From the NCBI GenBank assembly GCA_022774325.1, contig JALFNN010000094.1, positions 1 through 38,714 on the forward strand: a DNA stretch of 38,714 nt, in the 5' to 3' direction. The position numbers and the translations under genes were made by a program. This stretch comes from a bacterium. Its GTDB lineage: Bacteria > Bacillota > Clostridia > Lachnospirales > Lachnospiraceae. Below are positions 24,184 through 38,290 of this stretch, one piece after another (the first letter of the stretch is position 1; every line of letters starts with the position of its first letter). The notes beneath the pieces are model-generated. The model saw nothing but the letters and a program-made list of their open reading frames with translations. It did no database searches and was not told where the DNA came from.

Positions 24184-24210
24184 TTCCATATCCTCCCTCT
24201 GGATTTATTT

Positions 24211-24225
24211 TCGACCAATGGTCGA
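24211..24225. promoter_or_regulatory. TetR-type operator, site 1
   Basis: A perfect palindrome TCGACC-AAT-GGTCGA. It lies about +8 to +22 relative to the predicted start of the SCP2 operon. The arrangement resembles operators of TetR regulators of lipid metabolism (short palindromes in divergent regions). The divergent TetR gene begins at 24408. Confidence 0.8.
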
Positions 24226-24239
24226 TTAAATTTTCATTA

Positions 24240-24268
24240 ATCATACTATACTTTCGACCACCGGTCAA
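24240..24268 (-). promoter_or_regulatory. Promoter of the SCP2-to-ligase operon
   Basis: On the minus strand TTGACC (24263-24268), 17 bases and TATGAT (24240-24245) make a good sigma-A promoter. Its -35 box is part of operator site 2 and its start lies between the two operators, so a bound repressor would block polymerase. Confidence 0.75.
24254..24268. promoter_or_regulatory. TetR-type operator, site 2
   Basis: TCGACC-ACC-GGTCAA, the same palindrome as site 1 with one changed base. The centres are 43 bp apart, about four helical turns, so both sites face the same side of the DNA. Its right arm merges with a further 14-bp palindrome CAATTCATGAATTG (24266-24279). Confidence 0.8.
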
Positions 24269-24325
24269 TTCATGAATTGTCACAAAAATCCTTCCATTCA
24301 TTCCGGTTTCTGTGTATTTTCCCAG

Positions 24326-24354
24326 TTGTAACTGTGTTTTTATAATGTTATACT
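24326..24354 (+). promoter_or_regulatory. Promoter of tetR-pdxY
   Basis: TTGTAA (24326-24331), 17 bases and TATACT (24349-24354). It lies about 60 bases from operator site 2 and overlaps neither operator, so the regulator gene may be expressed constitutively. Confidence 0.7.
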
Positions 24355-24407
24355 GAATAAAATTACTGTTCGTTATCGACAAAAAAACACAATTTTCGGA
24401 GGGAAAC

Positions 24408-25022
24408 ATGCATAATTCTACAAAATATGACAAAATATTAGATGCTCTGCAGTCTCTTCTGGAATACAAAACACTTCAGACCGTATCTGTTAGTGAAATT
24501 GCCCAGACTGCCGGAATCGGAAAAGGAAGCATCTACTATTATTTTCCATCCAAAGATGCCATACTGGACGCTCTCGTGAAACGCAATTATGAAGCACCGA
24601 TCCAGACTGCAAAAACGCTCGCTCGTCAGACGGATATTTCTGCCTTCACGCGTATGGCCATGATTTTTCAGACATGCCGAAATTCTTCTTCCGCGTTCCG
24701 TTATCATCAGTCCGGCACATTGGAGACGAATGCAAACGAAGAATCGTTTCTTCATCAAAAATATATGAAGCATCTGATTTCCGAACTCAAACCGGAACTG
24801 ACCGAAATCATCCAGCAGGGAATCGAAAGCGATGATATCCATTTTGACCAGCCGGCGGCGCTTGCAGAGATCGCGCTCATCATCCTCACGGTCAAACTGG
24901 ACAATACTCTGGTCCCGTCCAGTGAGGAAGAAATCGAAGATACCATCCGCGGGCTCATCTCGCTTCTGGAAAAAGGAACGGAGAACCCGCCTGGATCTCT
25001 GAATTTTCTTACGGTTTTCTAA
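24408..25022 (+). CDS. TetR/AcrR family transcriptional regulator
   Basis: A 204-residue regulator. The N-terminal TetR DNA-binding domain (about 8-55) has the helix-turn-helix VSVSEIAQTAGIGKGSIYYYFPSKDAILDALV. The C-terminal ligand domain is divergent, as usual. It contains a stretch rich in small polar residues (CRNSSSAFRYHQSGTLETNANEESF) and helices ending ISLLEKGTENPP. GGAGGG lies four bases before the ATG. Divergent orientation to the acyl cluster and the paired palindromes beside the cluster promoter make it the probable repressor. By family analogy, its ligand could be a fatty acyl compound or the cluster product. It is followed after 30 bases by the pyridoxal kinase gene on the same strand. 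Confidence 0.93.
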   Translation: MHNSTKYDKILDALQSLLEYKTLQTVSVSEIAQTAGIGKGSIYYYFPSKDAILDALVKRNYEAPIQTAKTLARQTDISAFTRMAMIFQTCRNSSSAFRYHQSGTLETNANEESFLHQKYMKHLISELKPELTEIIQQGIESDDIHFDQPAALAEIALIILTVKLDNTLVPSSEEEIEDTIRGLISLLEKGTENPPGSLNFLTVF

Positions 25023-25052
25023 AGAAACAATTTCAGAAAGGATACAAGAATT

Positions 25053-25907
25053 ATGGTGAAAAAAGTGGCAGTCATCCAGGATCTGTCCGGTCTTGGCAAA
25101 TGTTCTCTGACCGCAGCGATCCCTGTCATCTCCGTCATGGGTGTGCAGGCATGCCCGGTGCCCACCGCGATTCTGACGAATCAAACCGGATACGACAGCT
25201 ATTATTGTGATGACTATACAGACAAAATTGATTATTTTACAGAAGAATGGCAGAAACGGGGACTTGCGCTGGACGGAATCTATACCGGTTTTCTCGGAAG
25301 CGAAACCCAGGTTGAGAAAATCCTGAATTTCAATGAAGTATTCCGCAGGGAAAATACGCTTCTATTTGTCGATCCCGTCATGGGAGATATGGGAAAAGTA
25401 TTTGATATGTATACACCGGCACTCAGAGAACAGATGCGCAGGCTGGCACTCCACGCAGATGTCATTACTCCTAATCTGACCGAGTGCTGCCTTCTTGCCG
25501 ACGCCGATTATGATGTAATCTTGTCTCATGCAGGAGAGCCCGATTACCTGAGACACATTGAAGCTATGGCAAGGCCGCTTCTGAAGTCCCGAGTCAACAC
25601 CGTGATCATCACCGGGATCATTCATAAGGCATCAGAAGATCCTGCGCCGAAATATTACAACCTGATCGTCACCTCAGACGGCTGCCAAAGCGTCTCCTCT
25701 GAGATTCACGGCGGAAGCTATTCCGGAACCGGCGATCTTCTGGCATCTGTTGTCTGCGCCGATATGGTGCGCGGGAACAGCGCGTACTGCGGGGTCGCAC
25801 GGGCCGTCCGTTTTCTGGAAGCCGCACTGGCCGAAACGGCTTCGGAAGACGTTCCACGAAACGATGGGATCAATTTCGAACCATTTCTGTCAATGCTCTT
25901 GGAATGA
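25053..25907 (+). CDS. pdxY: Pyridoxal/pyridoxamine kinase
   Basis: A 284-residue ribokinase-fold enzyme that phosphorylates pyridoxal or pyridoxamine with ATP to make PLP or PMP in the vitamin B6 salvage pathway. It opens KKVAVIQDLSGLGKCSLTAAIPVIS, the substrate loop of the Gram-positive pyridoxamine kinase type. LFVDPVMGD and TPNLTECCLL are the usual mid-chain motifs, and the catalytic Asp is in YSGTGDLLAS (about 228), with the SGTGD anion hole. AAAGGA lies 10 bases before the ATG. It is co-transcribed with tetR and ends at a strong terminator. PLP supply would support amino acid decarboxylases that make amines. A link with the neighbouring acyl-amide-like cluster or the MocR regulator is only a hypothesis. 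Symbol by similarity: pdxY or pdxK type. Confidence 0.93.
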   Translation: MVKKVAVIQDLSGLGKCSLTAAIPVISVMGVQACPVPTAILTNQTGYDSYYCDDYTDKIDYFTEEWQKRGLALDGIYTGFLGSETQVEKILNFNEVFRRENTLLFVDPVMGDMGKVFDMYTPALREQMRRLALHADVITPNLTECCLLADADYDVILSHAGEPDYLRHIEAMARPLLKSRVNTVIITGIIHKASEDPAPKYYNLIVTSDGCQSVSSEIHGGSYSGTGDLLASVVCADMVRGNSAYCGVARAVRFLEAALAETASEDVPRNDGINFEPFLSMLLE

Positions 25908-25940
25908 TTCGGAGGATAATTTATTCGTATTGATATATAT

Positions 25941-25979
25941 AAAATAAGCCGGCAAGCCCCAAAGGCCCCGGCTTATTTT
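25941..25979. terminator. Bidirectional terminator between pdxY and the M42 gene
   Basis: AAAATAAGCCGG (25941-25952) and CCGGCTTATTTT (25968-25979) form a 12-bp perfect stem. A- and T-rich outer ends suit both converging genes. Confidence 0.9.
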
Positions 25980-25997
25980 GATTAATACCGATTTGAT

Positions 25998-28095
<2,098 letters not shown>

Positions 28096-28138
28096 GCATT
28101 CATCCTATTGTATTTTCAATCTGGTCTATGTCTTTTTC

Positions 28139-28777
28139 TTAAGCTACAACTTTCTTCAGCATCTCAAACGAATCTAATTTCCAGGTTGCAAGATCACTTT
28201 CACATGCATCTCCAATCGCAGCACAGTCCATTCCCCCTGCAATTGCAGCCTGAAGCCCTGCTTTCGCATCTTCCACCACCAGGCAATTTTGAGGCTCTTC
28301 CCCGACAAATGATGCTGCTTTTACAAAAACTTCCGGATCAGGTTTGGAGTTCGTAATATTATTACCATCTGATATCGCATCAAAAAAATCACCTAATCCA
28401 AGACGTTCCAATATGAATCTCGCATTTTTACTGGATGACCCGATTGCAAGCTTAAGTCCCATTTTTCTCAGCTCATACAATGTTTCTTTTACTTCATCCG
28501 TCAGATCATCCGGACTCATATTCTTCAGCAATTCTTTATAAACCTCATTTTTCTCAGTTGTATATCGAATTTTCTCTTCTTCTGTCATAGTTCCAGAATA
28601 ACGTTCCAGGATAATCTCAAAACTTTCCATACGACTAACGCCTCGAAGTCGATTATTGATTGTTTCATCAAAATAGATTCCTAATTCGTCTGCTACATGT
28701 TTCCATGCCTGATAATGATATTTATCCGTATGACAGATAACACCGTCAAGGTCAAAAATCACAGCCTTATATTTCAT
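28139..28777 (-). CDS. pgmB: Beta-phosphoglucomutase
   Basis: A 212-residue HAD-superfamily enzyme that converts beta-D-glucose 1-phosphate to glucose 6-phosphate. The nucleophile and acid/base are in VIFDLDGVICHTD (Asp9 and Asp11), with the substrate-discriminating cap next (HYQAWKHVADELG, RLRGVSRMESFEIIL). Other loops are IGSSSKNARFILERLGL (loop II Ser), and SKPDPEVFVKAA with VVEDAKAGLQAA (Lys and Mg-binding acid). Its substrate is exactly the product of inverting GH65 phosphorylases, one of which is encoded two genes upstream, so the two form one catabolic route. Confidence 0.95.
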   Translation of the reverse strand: MKYKAVIFDLDGVICHTDKYHYQAWKHVADELGIYFDETINNRLRGVSRMESFEIILERYSGTMTEEEKIRYTTEKNEVYKELLKNMSPDDLTDEVKETLYELRKMGLKLAIGSSSKNARFILERLGLGDFFDAISDGNNITNSKPDPEVFVKAASFVGEEPQNCLVVEDAKAGLQAAIAGGMDCAAIGDACESDLATWKLDSFEMLKKVVA

Positions 28778-28814
28778 ATTCTCATTCTCCTATTTAATTC
28801 ATCCTTACTTTTCG

Positions 28815-29684
28815 TTAGCTATCACTGGCAGATTGTTCTGTTTCTGCCAGATTCGATATAATCACAGCTGCCAGAATAATCACACATCCCGCAACCATCT
28901 TAAGCGTTACTTTTTCATGCAGAATTATGATTGAAAACATTGTTCCAAATACAGATTCCATAGAAAGTATAATTGCCGCTTTCGTTTCATCCACATATTT
29001 CTGACACTCTGTCTGAAGCAAATAACATAGCGTTGTACTAATGACCCCAAGATACAGTACACTCAGCCATCCTTTTGTCGTCACATCAAAATGCCATTCT
29101 CCAAATACAAACATACTGATCAAAGACAAAAAAAATGCCGTGCACATCTGCACAAAGTTCAGCACAACAGGACGATATTTTTTAACAAATTCACTCGTAA
29201 AAAAGATCTGAAATGCAAACCCTGCCGCACAAAGTAAAGTCAACGCATCACCAATTCCAAGGGTCAGATTTTTATTAAGTGATAAAAGTCCTACTCCCAC
29301 AATTGCCATAACCGCTCCAATAATACTTTTTGCTCCTATCTTTTTCCGCAAAAATACAAAAGCAATAAACGGAACCATTACCACATTAAGTGCAGTAAGA
29401 AATGCATTCTTTGAAGGGGTGGTGTACTGAAGACCTACAATCTGAAGTGCAAAGGCTGCAAAAAGTGAAACGCCCATATAAAATCCTGCTTTTACTTCGT
29501 CGCGTGTCGCACCTTTTATTCCCCGAATACTGATCATTCCCATCAAAACTGACGCCAACAAAAAACGTACCGTCATTATCTGAAAAGGACTAAGGCTCTC
29601 GAGAGCCATGTCGCTTGCGACAAAGCCCCCGCCCCAGATGACAGTAACCAGAACCAGTCCGGCAATTGCCAGATATTTCTTCAT
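28815..29684 (-). CDS. EamA/DMT superfamily transporter
   Basis: A 289-residue membrane protein with about ten transmembrane helices in two EamA repeats. The first repeat begins KKYLAIAGLVLVTVIWGGGFVASDMAL; the second begins about 150 (LTLLCAAGFAFQIFFTSEFVKKY) and ends IILHEKVTLKMVAGCVIILAAVIIS. The family exports amino acids, metabolites or nucleotide-like compounds; the substrate cannot be predicted. The stop of this gene is 37 bases ahead of pgmB, and its start comes only three bases after the GH65 stop, so it is firmly in the sugar operon. A metabolite exporter in this position is unusual; it could export a by-product or be a sugar permease. Confidence 0.9.
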   Translation of the reverse strand: MKKYLAIAGLVLVTVIWGGGFVASDMALESLSPFQIMTVRFLLASVLMGMISIRGIKGATRDEVKAGFYMGVSLFAAFALQIVGLQYTTPSKNAFLTALNVVMVPFIAFVFLRKKIGAKSIIGAVMAIVGVGLLSLNKNLTLGIGDALTLLCAAGFAFQIFFTSEFVKKYRPVVLNFVQMCTAFFLSLISMFVFGEWHFDVTTKGWLSVLYLGVISTTLCYLLQTECQKYVDETKAAIILSMESVFGTMFSIIILHEKVTLKMVAGCVIILAAVIISNLAETEQSASDS

Positions 29685-29687
29685 TTT

Positions 29688-32015
29688 TTATTTCCTCCGT
29701 GTCATTACTGTATTGCCATTTAGCTTAACAAGCATCTCTTCCCCCTCAAGAATTGATATGGAGATATCCTCATTGGATTTCATAACAATTTCAAACCAGG
29801 TTCCCAAATAATGCATACGGAATGTAAGCTTTTTCCACTCTATCGGTAAATTAGGTTTAATATTCAGCACTCCATCTTCATCAATAGAAACTCCTGCAAA
29901 ACCAAAAATCACCGTCTGCCATACGCCTCCTGCATTAGCTGCATGAATTCCTTCTCTTGTATTTCCCTGAAGATCAACAAGATCCAAAAAGGCTGCGCGA
30001 CGCAAATATCGATAAGCTCTGGATGAATCTCCTACTTTCAGTCCCATGATTGCATAAATACTTGGGCTAAGAGACGAACCATGAAGAGTACGCTTCTCAT
30101 AATAACTGTAATTCAATTTGGTGGTTTCTTCGTCAAACTCATCTCCAAGAAGATGAAGAAGCATCACAACATCCGCCTGCTTGATTATCTGAGTCTGACT
30201 TTTCTTCATATGATTCAAAGCTTCCGGCTTAATCGGCCAGTCATTCTTATCATATTTTTCTATCACAACTTCTTCCAGATCAAAGTACCCCTCAAACTGT
30301 TCAAGAAGCTGTGTACCCTCTTTCTTTGGAAGATAAATCATATTCTGAACTGTGTTCCATTCACTGATTTCTTCATCACTCAAAGAAAGTTTCTCCACAA
30401 GTGTGTTCCACTCATCTGTATACTTTTCCTTAAGCATAGAAGCCAGAGAAATCACATAACGAAGATTCCAACGAGCCAGATAGTTTGTATAAACATTGTT
30501 GTCCACAGGTTCATGCCATTCATCGGGACCTGTTACCTGTCGGATCTCATAACGTTTTTTTGATTCCACATATTGACAACGGCTTCTCCAGAATCTTGCT
30601 GTCTCAATGAGAATTTCTGCCCCCTTATTCAAAAGGAAATCCACATCCTTTGTAATCTTGAAATAATTGGCAATTCCAAATGCAACTGCAGCAGTAACAT
30701 GATGCTCATAAACTGCCACATAACATCTATAACAGGTACCATCCGGTTCAATTGTCCAATCCGGACATTGTTCTGTTCCATCGTCTGCTGATTCCCAAGG
30801 GTACTGCGCACCATTATATCCATTCTTAGCCGCATTTGCCCTTGCTGCATCCAGAAGATGATAACGGTAACTCTCCAGATTTCTCGCCTTTTCCGGGAAT
30901 AAGTATGCAAAAAACGGAAGCATAAAAAGTTCAGTATCCCAGAAAGCATGTCCGCCATACTCTTCGCCATGCAGGAGTTTTGCCCCAAGATTCACACGAT
31001 CATCGAAATCACTTGCTGTGCTCATTAAATGAAATACATTAAAACGGATTGCCCGTTCCAGTTCATCATCTCCTTCTATCTGAATATCAGCTTCTTTCCA
31101 GAGATCTTCATATTTACTCAGATGTGCTTCAAATTCAGCATCAAATCCTACATCCATAAATTTCTGCATTTCTTCAGATGCAGACTTTTTAATTTCTTCT
31201 TTCTTCACTTCCCGTTCTGTGAATATCGTCACATACTTGATAAGTTCTGTCGTTTCTCCCTGGCATGCATCAAAATCATTAAACTCAACTGCCTGTTCAC
31301 CAAAATCATGAAATACCGTTGTCTTAATAACATCTTTTCCATTTCTAACAGCAGTCAGGCAAGACGCACATCCTTCATGAAGGTGATTGTCTCTTGTTGC
31401 CACTTCATAGTATGCACCTTTTTCTCCCAGCGCTTCATTCGCTGTCTTATAAATATGCTTTACTTTAAATCTCGGTGCATCGCAAAAATTAATTACCGTA
31501 CCATCAATGATATTTTCGACTTCGATAATTCCACTATAATTGATCGGTGTAACAAAAAGCTTTATCGCCATACGGTGCACATTTGCACGACTGACAAATC
31601 GTACACTTTCAATTAACGTCTCCCGTCCTTTTCGATCACGAAGATGAACCCTTTTTACAAGGCACGCGCACTTCATATTAAGTGCGCGTGTATAAGAAAG
31701 GATCTCACAATTTTCGATTCCGATCAGTTCTTTTTCAACGTAAAGACGAAGCGTAAGCCAGTTTGGCATATTCGCAAGTTCTCTCATAAATGTCTCGGAT
31801 TTATCAAATACTCCATTTATGTAAGTACACGGTATGCTTTTTACAGTGCCTTCCTCGTGACTTCCTCTGGTTCCGAGGTAGCCATTGGTAAGACAAAACA
31901 GGCTTTCATATTTTAAGTTTTCTTCCTGTTTATAATCTTCTTGAATAATCATCCATTTATCTTCACTTAAAAATTTCTGAAGATTATCTGAAAACTGTTT
32001 TTTTATCATTTCCAT
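29688..32015 (-). CDS. GH65 glycoside phosphorylase (alpha-glucoside, inverting)
   Basis: A 775-residue cytoplasmic phosphorylase of GH65 that cleaves an alpha-glucosyl disaccharide with phosphate to beta-glucose 1-phosphate. The N-terminal beta-sandwich has FCLTNGYLGTRGSHEEG. The (alpha/alpha)6 barrel has the glucose-site motif HAFWDTELFMLPFF and the general acid Glu499 in VTGPDEWHEPVDNNVYTN. The phosphate loop is HGSSLSPSIYAIMG, and a C-terminal beta-sheet follows. The best-studied members act on maltose, trehalose, kojibiose, nigerose or glucosyl-rhamnose. The motifs do not decide between them. PgmB in the operon matches the product. GGGAG lies before the ATG at 32015. Confidence 0.93.
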   Translation of the reverse strand: MEMIKKQFSDNLQKFLSEDKWMIIQEDYKQEENLKYESLFCLTNGYLGTRGSHEEGTVKSIPCTYINGVFDKSETFMRELANMPNWLTLRLYVEKELIGIENCEILSYTRALNMKCACLVKRVHLRDRKGRETLIESVRFVSRANVHRMAIKLFVTPINYSGIIEVENIIDGTVINFCDAPRFKVKHIYKTANEALGEKGAYYEVATRDNHLHEGCASCLTAVRNGKDVIKTTVFHDFGEQAVEFNDFDACQGETTELIKYVTIFTEREVKKEEIKKSASEEMQKFMDVGFDAEFEAHLSKYEDLWKEADIQIEGDDELERAIRFNVFHLMSTASDFDDRVNLGAKLLHGEEYGGHAFWDTELFMLPFFAYLFPEKARNLESYRYHLLDAARANAAKNGYNGAQYPWESADDGTEQCPDWTIEPDGTCYRCYVAVYEHHVTAAVAFGIANYFKITKDVDFLLNKGAEILIETARFWRSRCQYVESKKRYEIRQVTGPDEWHEPVDNNVYTNYLARWNLRYVISLASMLKEKYTDEWNTLVEKLSLSDEEISEWNTVQNMIYLPKKEGTQLLEQFEGYFDLEEVVIEKYDKNDWPIKPEALNHMKKSQTQIIKQADVVMLLHLLGDEFDEETTKLNYSYYEKRTLHGSSLSPSIYAIMGLKVGDSSRAYRYLRRAAFLDLVDLQGNTREGIHAANAGGVWQTVIFGFAGVSIDEDGVLNIKPNLPIEWKKLTFRMHYLGTWFEIVMKSNEDISISILEGEEMLVKLNGNTVMTRRK

Positions 32016-32036
32016 CGCTTCTCCCTTTCCTTTGTT

Positions 32037-35865
<3,829 letters not shown>

Positions 35866-35866
<1 letters not shown>

Positions 35867-36792
35867 TATTTCTTACCTCCTTTCTTCTTCTTCTTTTCTG
35901 CCCCGCCTGCTTCAGATTCATAGAATACCCATGCGGAAGAAGATTTAAACACAAGCGCTGTTAAGCATAAAATAATAACAAACATTACCCACGCATTTGC
36001 ACTCGCATATCCAAGTTTGTGATGTTTAAATGCATTGTTGTAAGTGTAGAGTCCATAGAAATATGTAGATTTTAATGGACCTCCACCTGTCAAAAGCATT
36101 ACCAGCGTTACCTGCTGGAATGAACTGATAATTGACGTAATCAGGTTAAACAGGATTGTTGGCGTAATAATCGGAAGCGTAATACTGAAAAACTGTCTTG
36201 CAGGATTTGCTCCATCAATCGCCGCTGCTTCATAAACATCAATTGGAATATTTTTAATATCCGTGTAGAAAATAAGCATCATACTTCCTACTCCGAATGC
36301 ACTGGCAATGATAACAGCCAGAAGTGCCCATGCCGGATCAACCAACCATTTCGGTCCTTCAATTCCAAGTAATGACAGCAGGTAATTCAATACACCATAA
36401 TCCCCATTCAGTATCCATCCCCAAAGGATGGATACTGCTACACCTGATATAACTGTCGGGATATAATAAATTGTTCTAAACACCTTAACTCCTCTTACTG
36501 GCTGAGTAATAAGCATCGCGAGGAAAAGTGCTATAATCATGTTTAACGGTACAAAGATAGCTGCATATTTCAAACTGATTACCAATGATTTAAAAAACTG
36601 CTTATCCTTTGTAAACATTTGCACATAGTTACCAAATCCTACGAATGTCGGATCTGATGTAAGTGGCCAGTCAAAAAAGCTCATGATCAATGAGAAAATA
36701 AGTGGGCCGATTGTAAACACCAGAAATCCGATAATCCACGGCATAATGAAAAGATACGGAGTCATATTCTTCAGTAACTTTTTCTGATTCAT
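35866..36792 (-). CDS. Carbohydrate ABC transporter permease (MalF type, CUT1)
   Basis: A 308-residue membrane protein with six helices, beginning KNMTPYLFIMPWIIGFLVFTIGPLIFSLIMSFF. It has the EAA loop YEAAAIDGANPARQFFSITLPIITPTILF. The C-terminal tail is a Lys/Gly-rich run (EKKKKKGGKK). It forms the heterodimeric membrane channel with the downstream permease and starts 29 bases after the binding-protein gene. Confidence 0.95.
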
Positions 36793-36821
36793 TCCTTTAT
36801 CCCTCCCATCAGGGTCTTCAA

Positions 36822-38057
36822 CTATTGCTCTACTGCTTCATCCAATACATCAGAAACATCTTCTAATGTACTTGGGTTAAATACTCTTTCAAATGAAAGT
36901 GAAAGATTTTCTGATAATTCAGACCAGCTTTCAATAATAAAGCTTGCCGGAGTATATCCTGAGCTCTGCTCAAGCATTGTATAGAACGGTTTAAATTCAG
37001 GCTGTTCCATAATACCTTCTGATTCAACTACAGAATGTAATACAGGAAGTTCTCTACCAATTCTTTCTTTATTCATTTCTTCACTTGTCCAGAATTTAAT
37101 GAATTCCCAAGCAGCTTCTTTGTTCTTGGAATCTTTGGACATTGAAATTCCCGAAGAGCTTAATATACTTACAGAATCCTGAGATGCACTAAATGCCGGA
37201 ATATCAACAACACCAAAATTTACCCCATCTTCTTTCAATGTATTGATTGACCAAGATCCATAAATATACATTGCTGTATTTCCAGAACGGAATTCATCTG
37301 TACCACTCTTCTCTGTCGCTACAGCATAACCCTCTTTTTCCATCTCCTGGAACATTTCGAAAACTTCTTTTGATTCATCAGAATTCAAATTGCCTTCCAG
37401 ATTTCCTTCTTCATCTACATAAGCAGTTCCGTTACTCCATAAATACATTTCAAAGTCATATGGGTCTGGTTTCATCTGGAAAGAAAATCCTTTTTTACCT
37501 TCGCATTTTTCAGTGATTATTTTTGAAGCATTCTGCAAATCTTCCCATGTCCAGTCATTTGTAGGTTCTTCAATACCAGCTTCAGCAAAAATATCTTTGT
37601 TGTAGAATAAAGCATGTGTTGTAAATCCAATCGGAATACCGTACACTTCGCCTTCGATTGAATTGTAGTTCCACAATGTATCGTAGAAGTTTGACTTGTA
37701 GTCTTCTCCTTCTCCCTCAATGTATGAGTCCAACGGTTCCAGACCATCTGCATATGCCGGATAATTCCACATGTACATTACATCAGGAGTGTCTCCGGAG
37801 CCCATACCAGCACTGATCTTGGTATCGAATTCACCGCCATAAGCTTCCAATACCACTTCAATGTCGTCATGCTCAGCATTAAATTTATCTACCATTTCCT
37901 GCTGTGCATCTACATCTTCCGCCTCATCCCAGGACGCAAAACGTACTTTCACTTTTCCATCCTTTGTCTTTCCTTCCTCTTCTTTGCTTCCACAGCCGCC
38001 AAAAATCATGGTACCCGCCATGGAAAGGATCAACATTGCTACAACTTTTTTCTTCAT
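36822..38057 (-). CDS. Sugar ABC transporter substrate-binding lipoprotein (CUT1)
   Basis: A 411-residue extracellular solute-binding protein family 1 lipoprotein. The signal peptide KKKVVAMLILSMAGTMIFGGC ends in a lipobox with lipidated Cys22, followed by an acidic linker (KEEEGKTKDG). The binding core shows VRFASWDEAEDVDAQQEMVDKFN, GDTPDVMYMWNYPAYADGL, YGIPIGFTTHALFYNKDIF, and the family signature GNTAMYIYGSWSI. The start at 38057 has AGGAGG eight bases upstream; the in-frame codons farther up overlap the promoter. It is first in the operon and captures the oligosaccharide or glycoside for the two permeases. Expression should be highest of the operon genes. Confidence 0.95.
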   Translation of the reverse strand: MKKKVVAMLILSMAGTMIFGGCGSKEEEGKTKDGKVKVRFASWDEAEDVDAQQEMVDKFNAEHDDIEVVLEAYGGEFDTKISAGMGSGDTPDVMYMWNYPAYADGLEPLDSYIEGEGEDYKSNFYDTLWNYNSIEGEVYGIPIGFTTHALFYNKDIFAEAGIEEPTNDWTWEDLQNASKIITEKCEGKKGFSFQMKPDPYDFEMYLWSNGTAYVDEEGNLEGNLNSDESKEVFEMFQEMEKEGYAVATEKSGTDEFRSGNTAMYIYGSWSINTLKEDGVNFGVVDIPAFSASQDSVSILSSSGISMSKDSKNKEAAWEFIKFWTSEEMNKERIGRELPVLHSVVESEGIMEQPEFKPFYTMLEQSSGYTPASFIIESWSELSENLSLSFERVFNPSTLEDVSDVLDEAVEQ

Positions 38058-38089
38058 GAGTTTATCCTCCTCTTTATTTTTGTAAATTA

Positions 38090-38118
38090 ATCGTATCATT
38101 CACTTAGTAATATGTCAA
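38090..38118 (-). promoter_or_regulatory. Promoter of the sugar ABC/GH operon
   Basis: On the minus strand TTGACA (38113-38118), 17 bases and TACGAT (38090-38095). The -35 box lies inside dyad copy 1 (38102-38133), and a second symmetric element (ATTGTG-N6-CACAAT, 38136-38153) lies just upstream, so it is probably tightly regulated. Confidence 0.75.
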
Positions 38119-38133
38119 TATTTTACTATAGTG
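38102..38133. repeat. 32-bp dyad, copy 1, over the sugar-operon promoter
   Basis: ACTTAGTAA, ten bases, then TTTTACTATA. The half-sites TAGTAA (38105-38110) and TTACTA (38123-38128) are inverted and 12 bases apart. The same arrangement with identical spacing occurs at 38251. Copy 1 covers the -35 box and part of the spacer, a repressor-type position. Confidence 0.7.
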
Positions 38134-38250
38134 AAATTGTGTTTTTTCACAATATGAACATTTTTTACAGTCTTTTTTTGTGCATTATCGCTATATTAAT
38201 TATATATATGCAGTTTTTCAAGACTTGTTTTCCAAAATAATATTTTTCGA

Positions 38251-38282
38251 ACTTAGTAAAATATTTGTTTTTTACTATATAG
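38251..38282. repeat. 32-bp dyad, copy 2, upstream of the sugar-operon promoter
   Basis: ACTTAGTAA, ten bases, then TTTTACTATA, exactly 149 bp from copy 1 (about 14 helical turns). Half-sites TAGTAA (38254-38259) and TTACTA (38272-38277). It could serve as an auxiliary operator for DNA looping or as an activator site. Confidence 0.7.
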
Positions 38283-38290
38283 GTACAAAA

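Noticed and set aside
29688-32015. Naming the GH65 enzyme maltose phosphorylase
   Set aside because: GH65 members with several substrates share the visible catalytic motifs; the acceptor-site loop cannot be assigned by eye.
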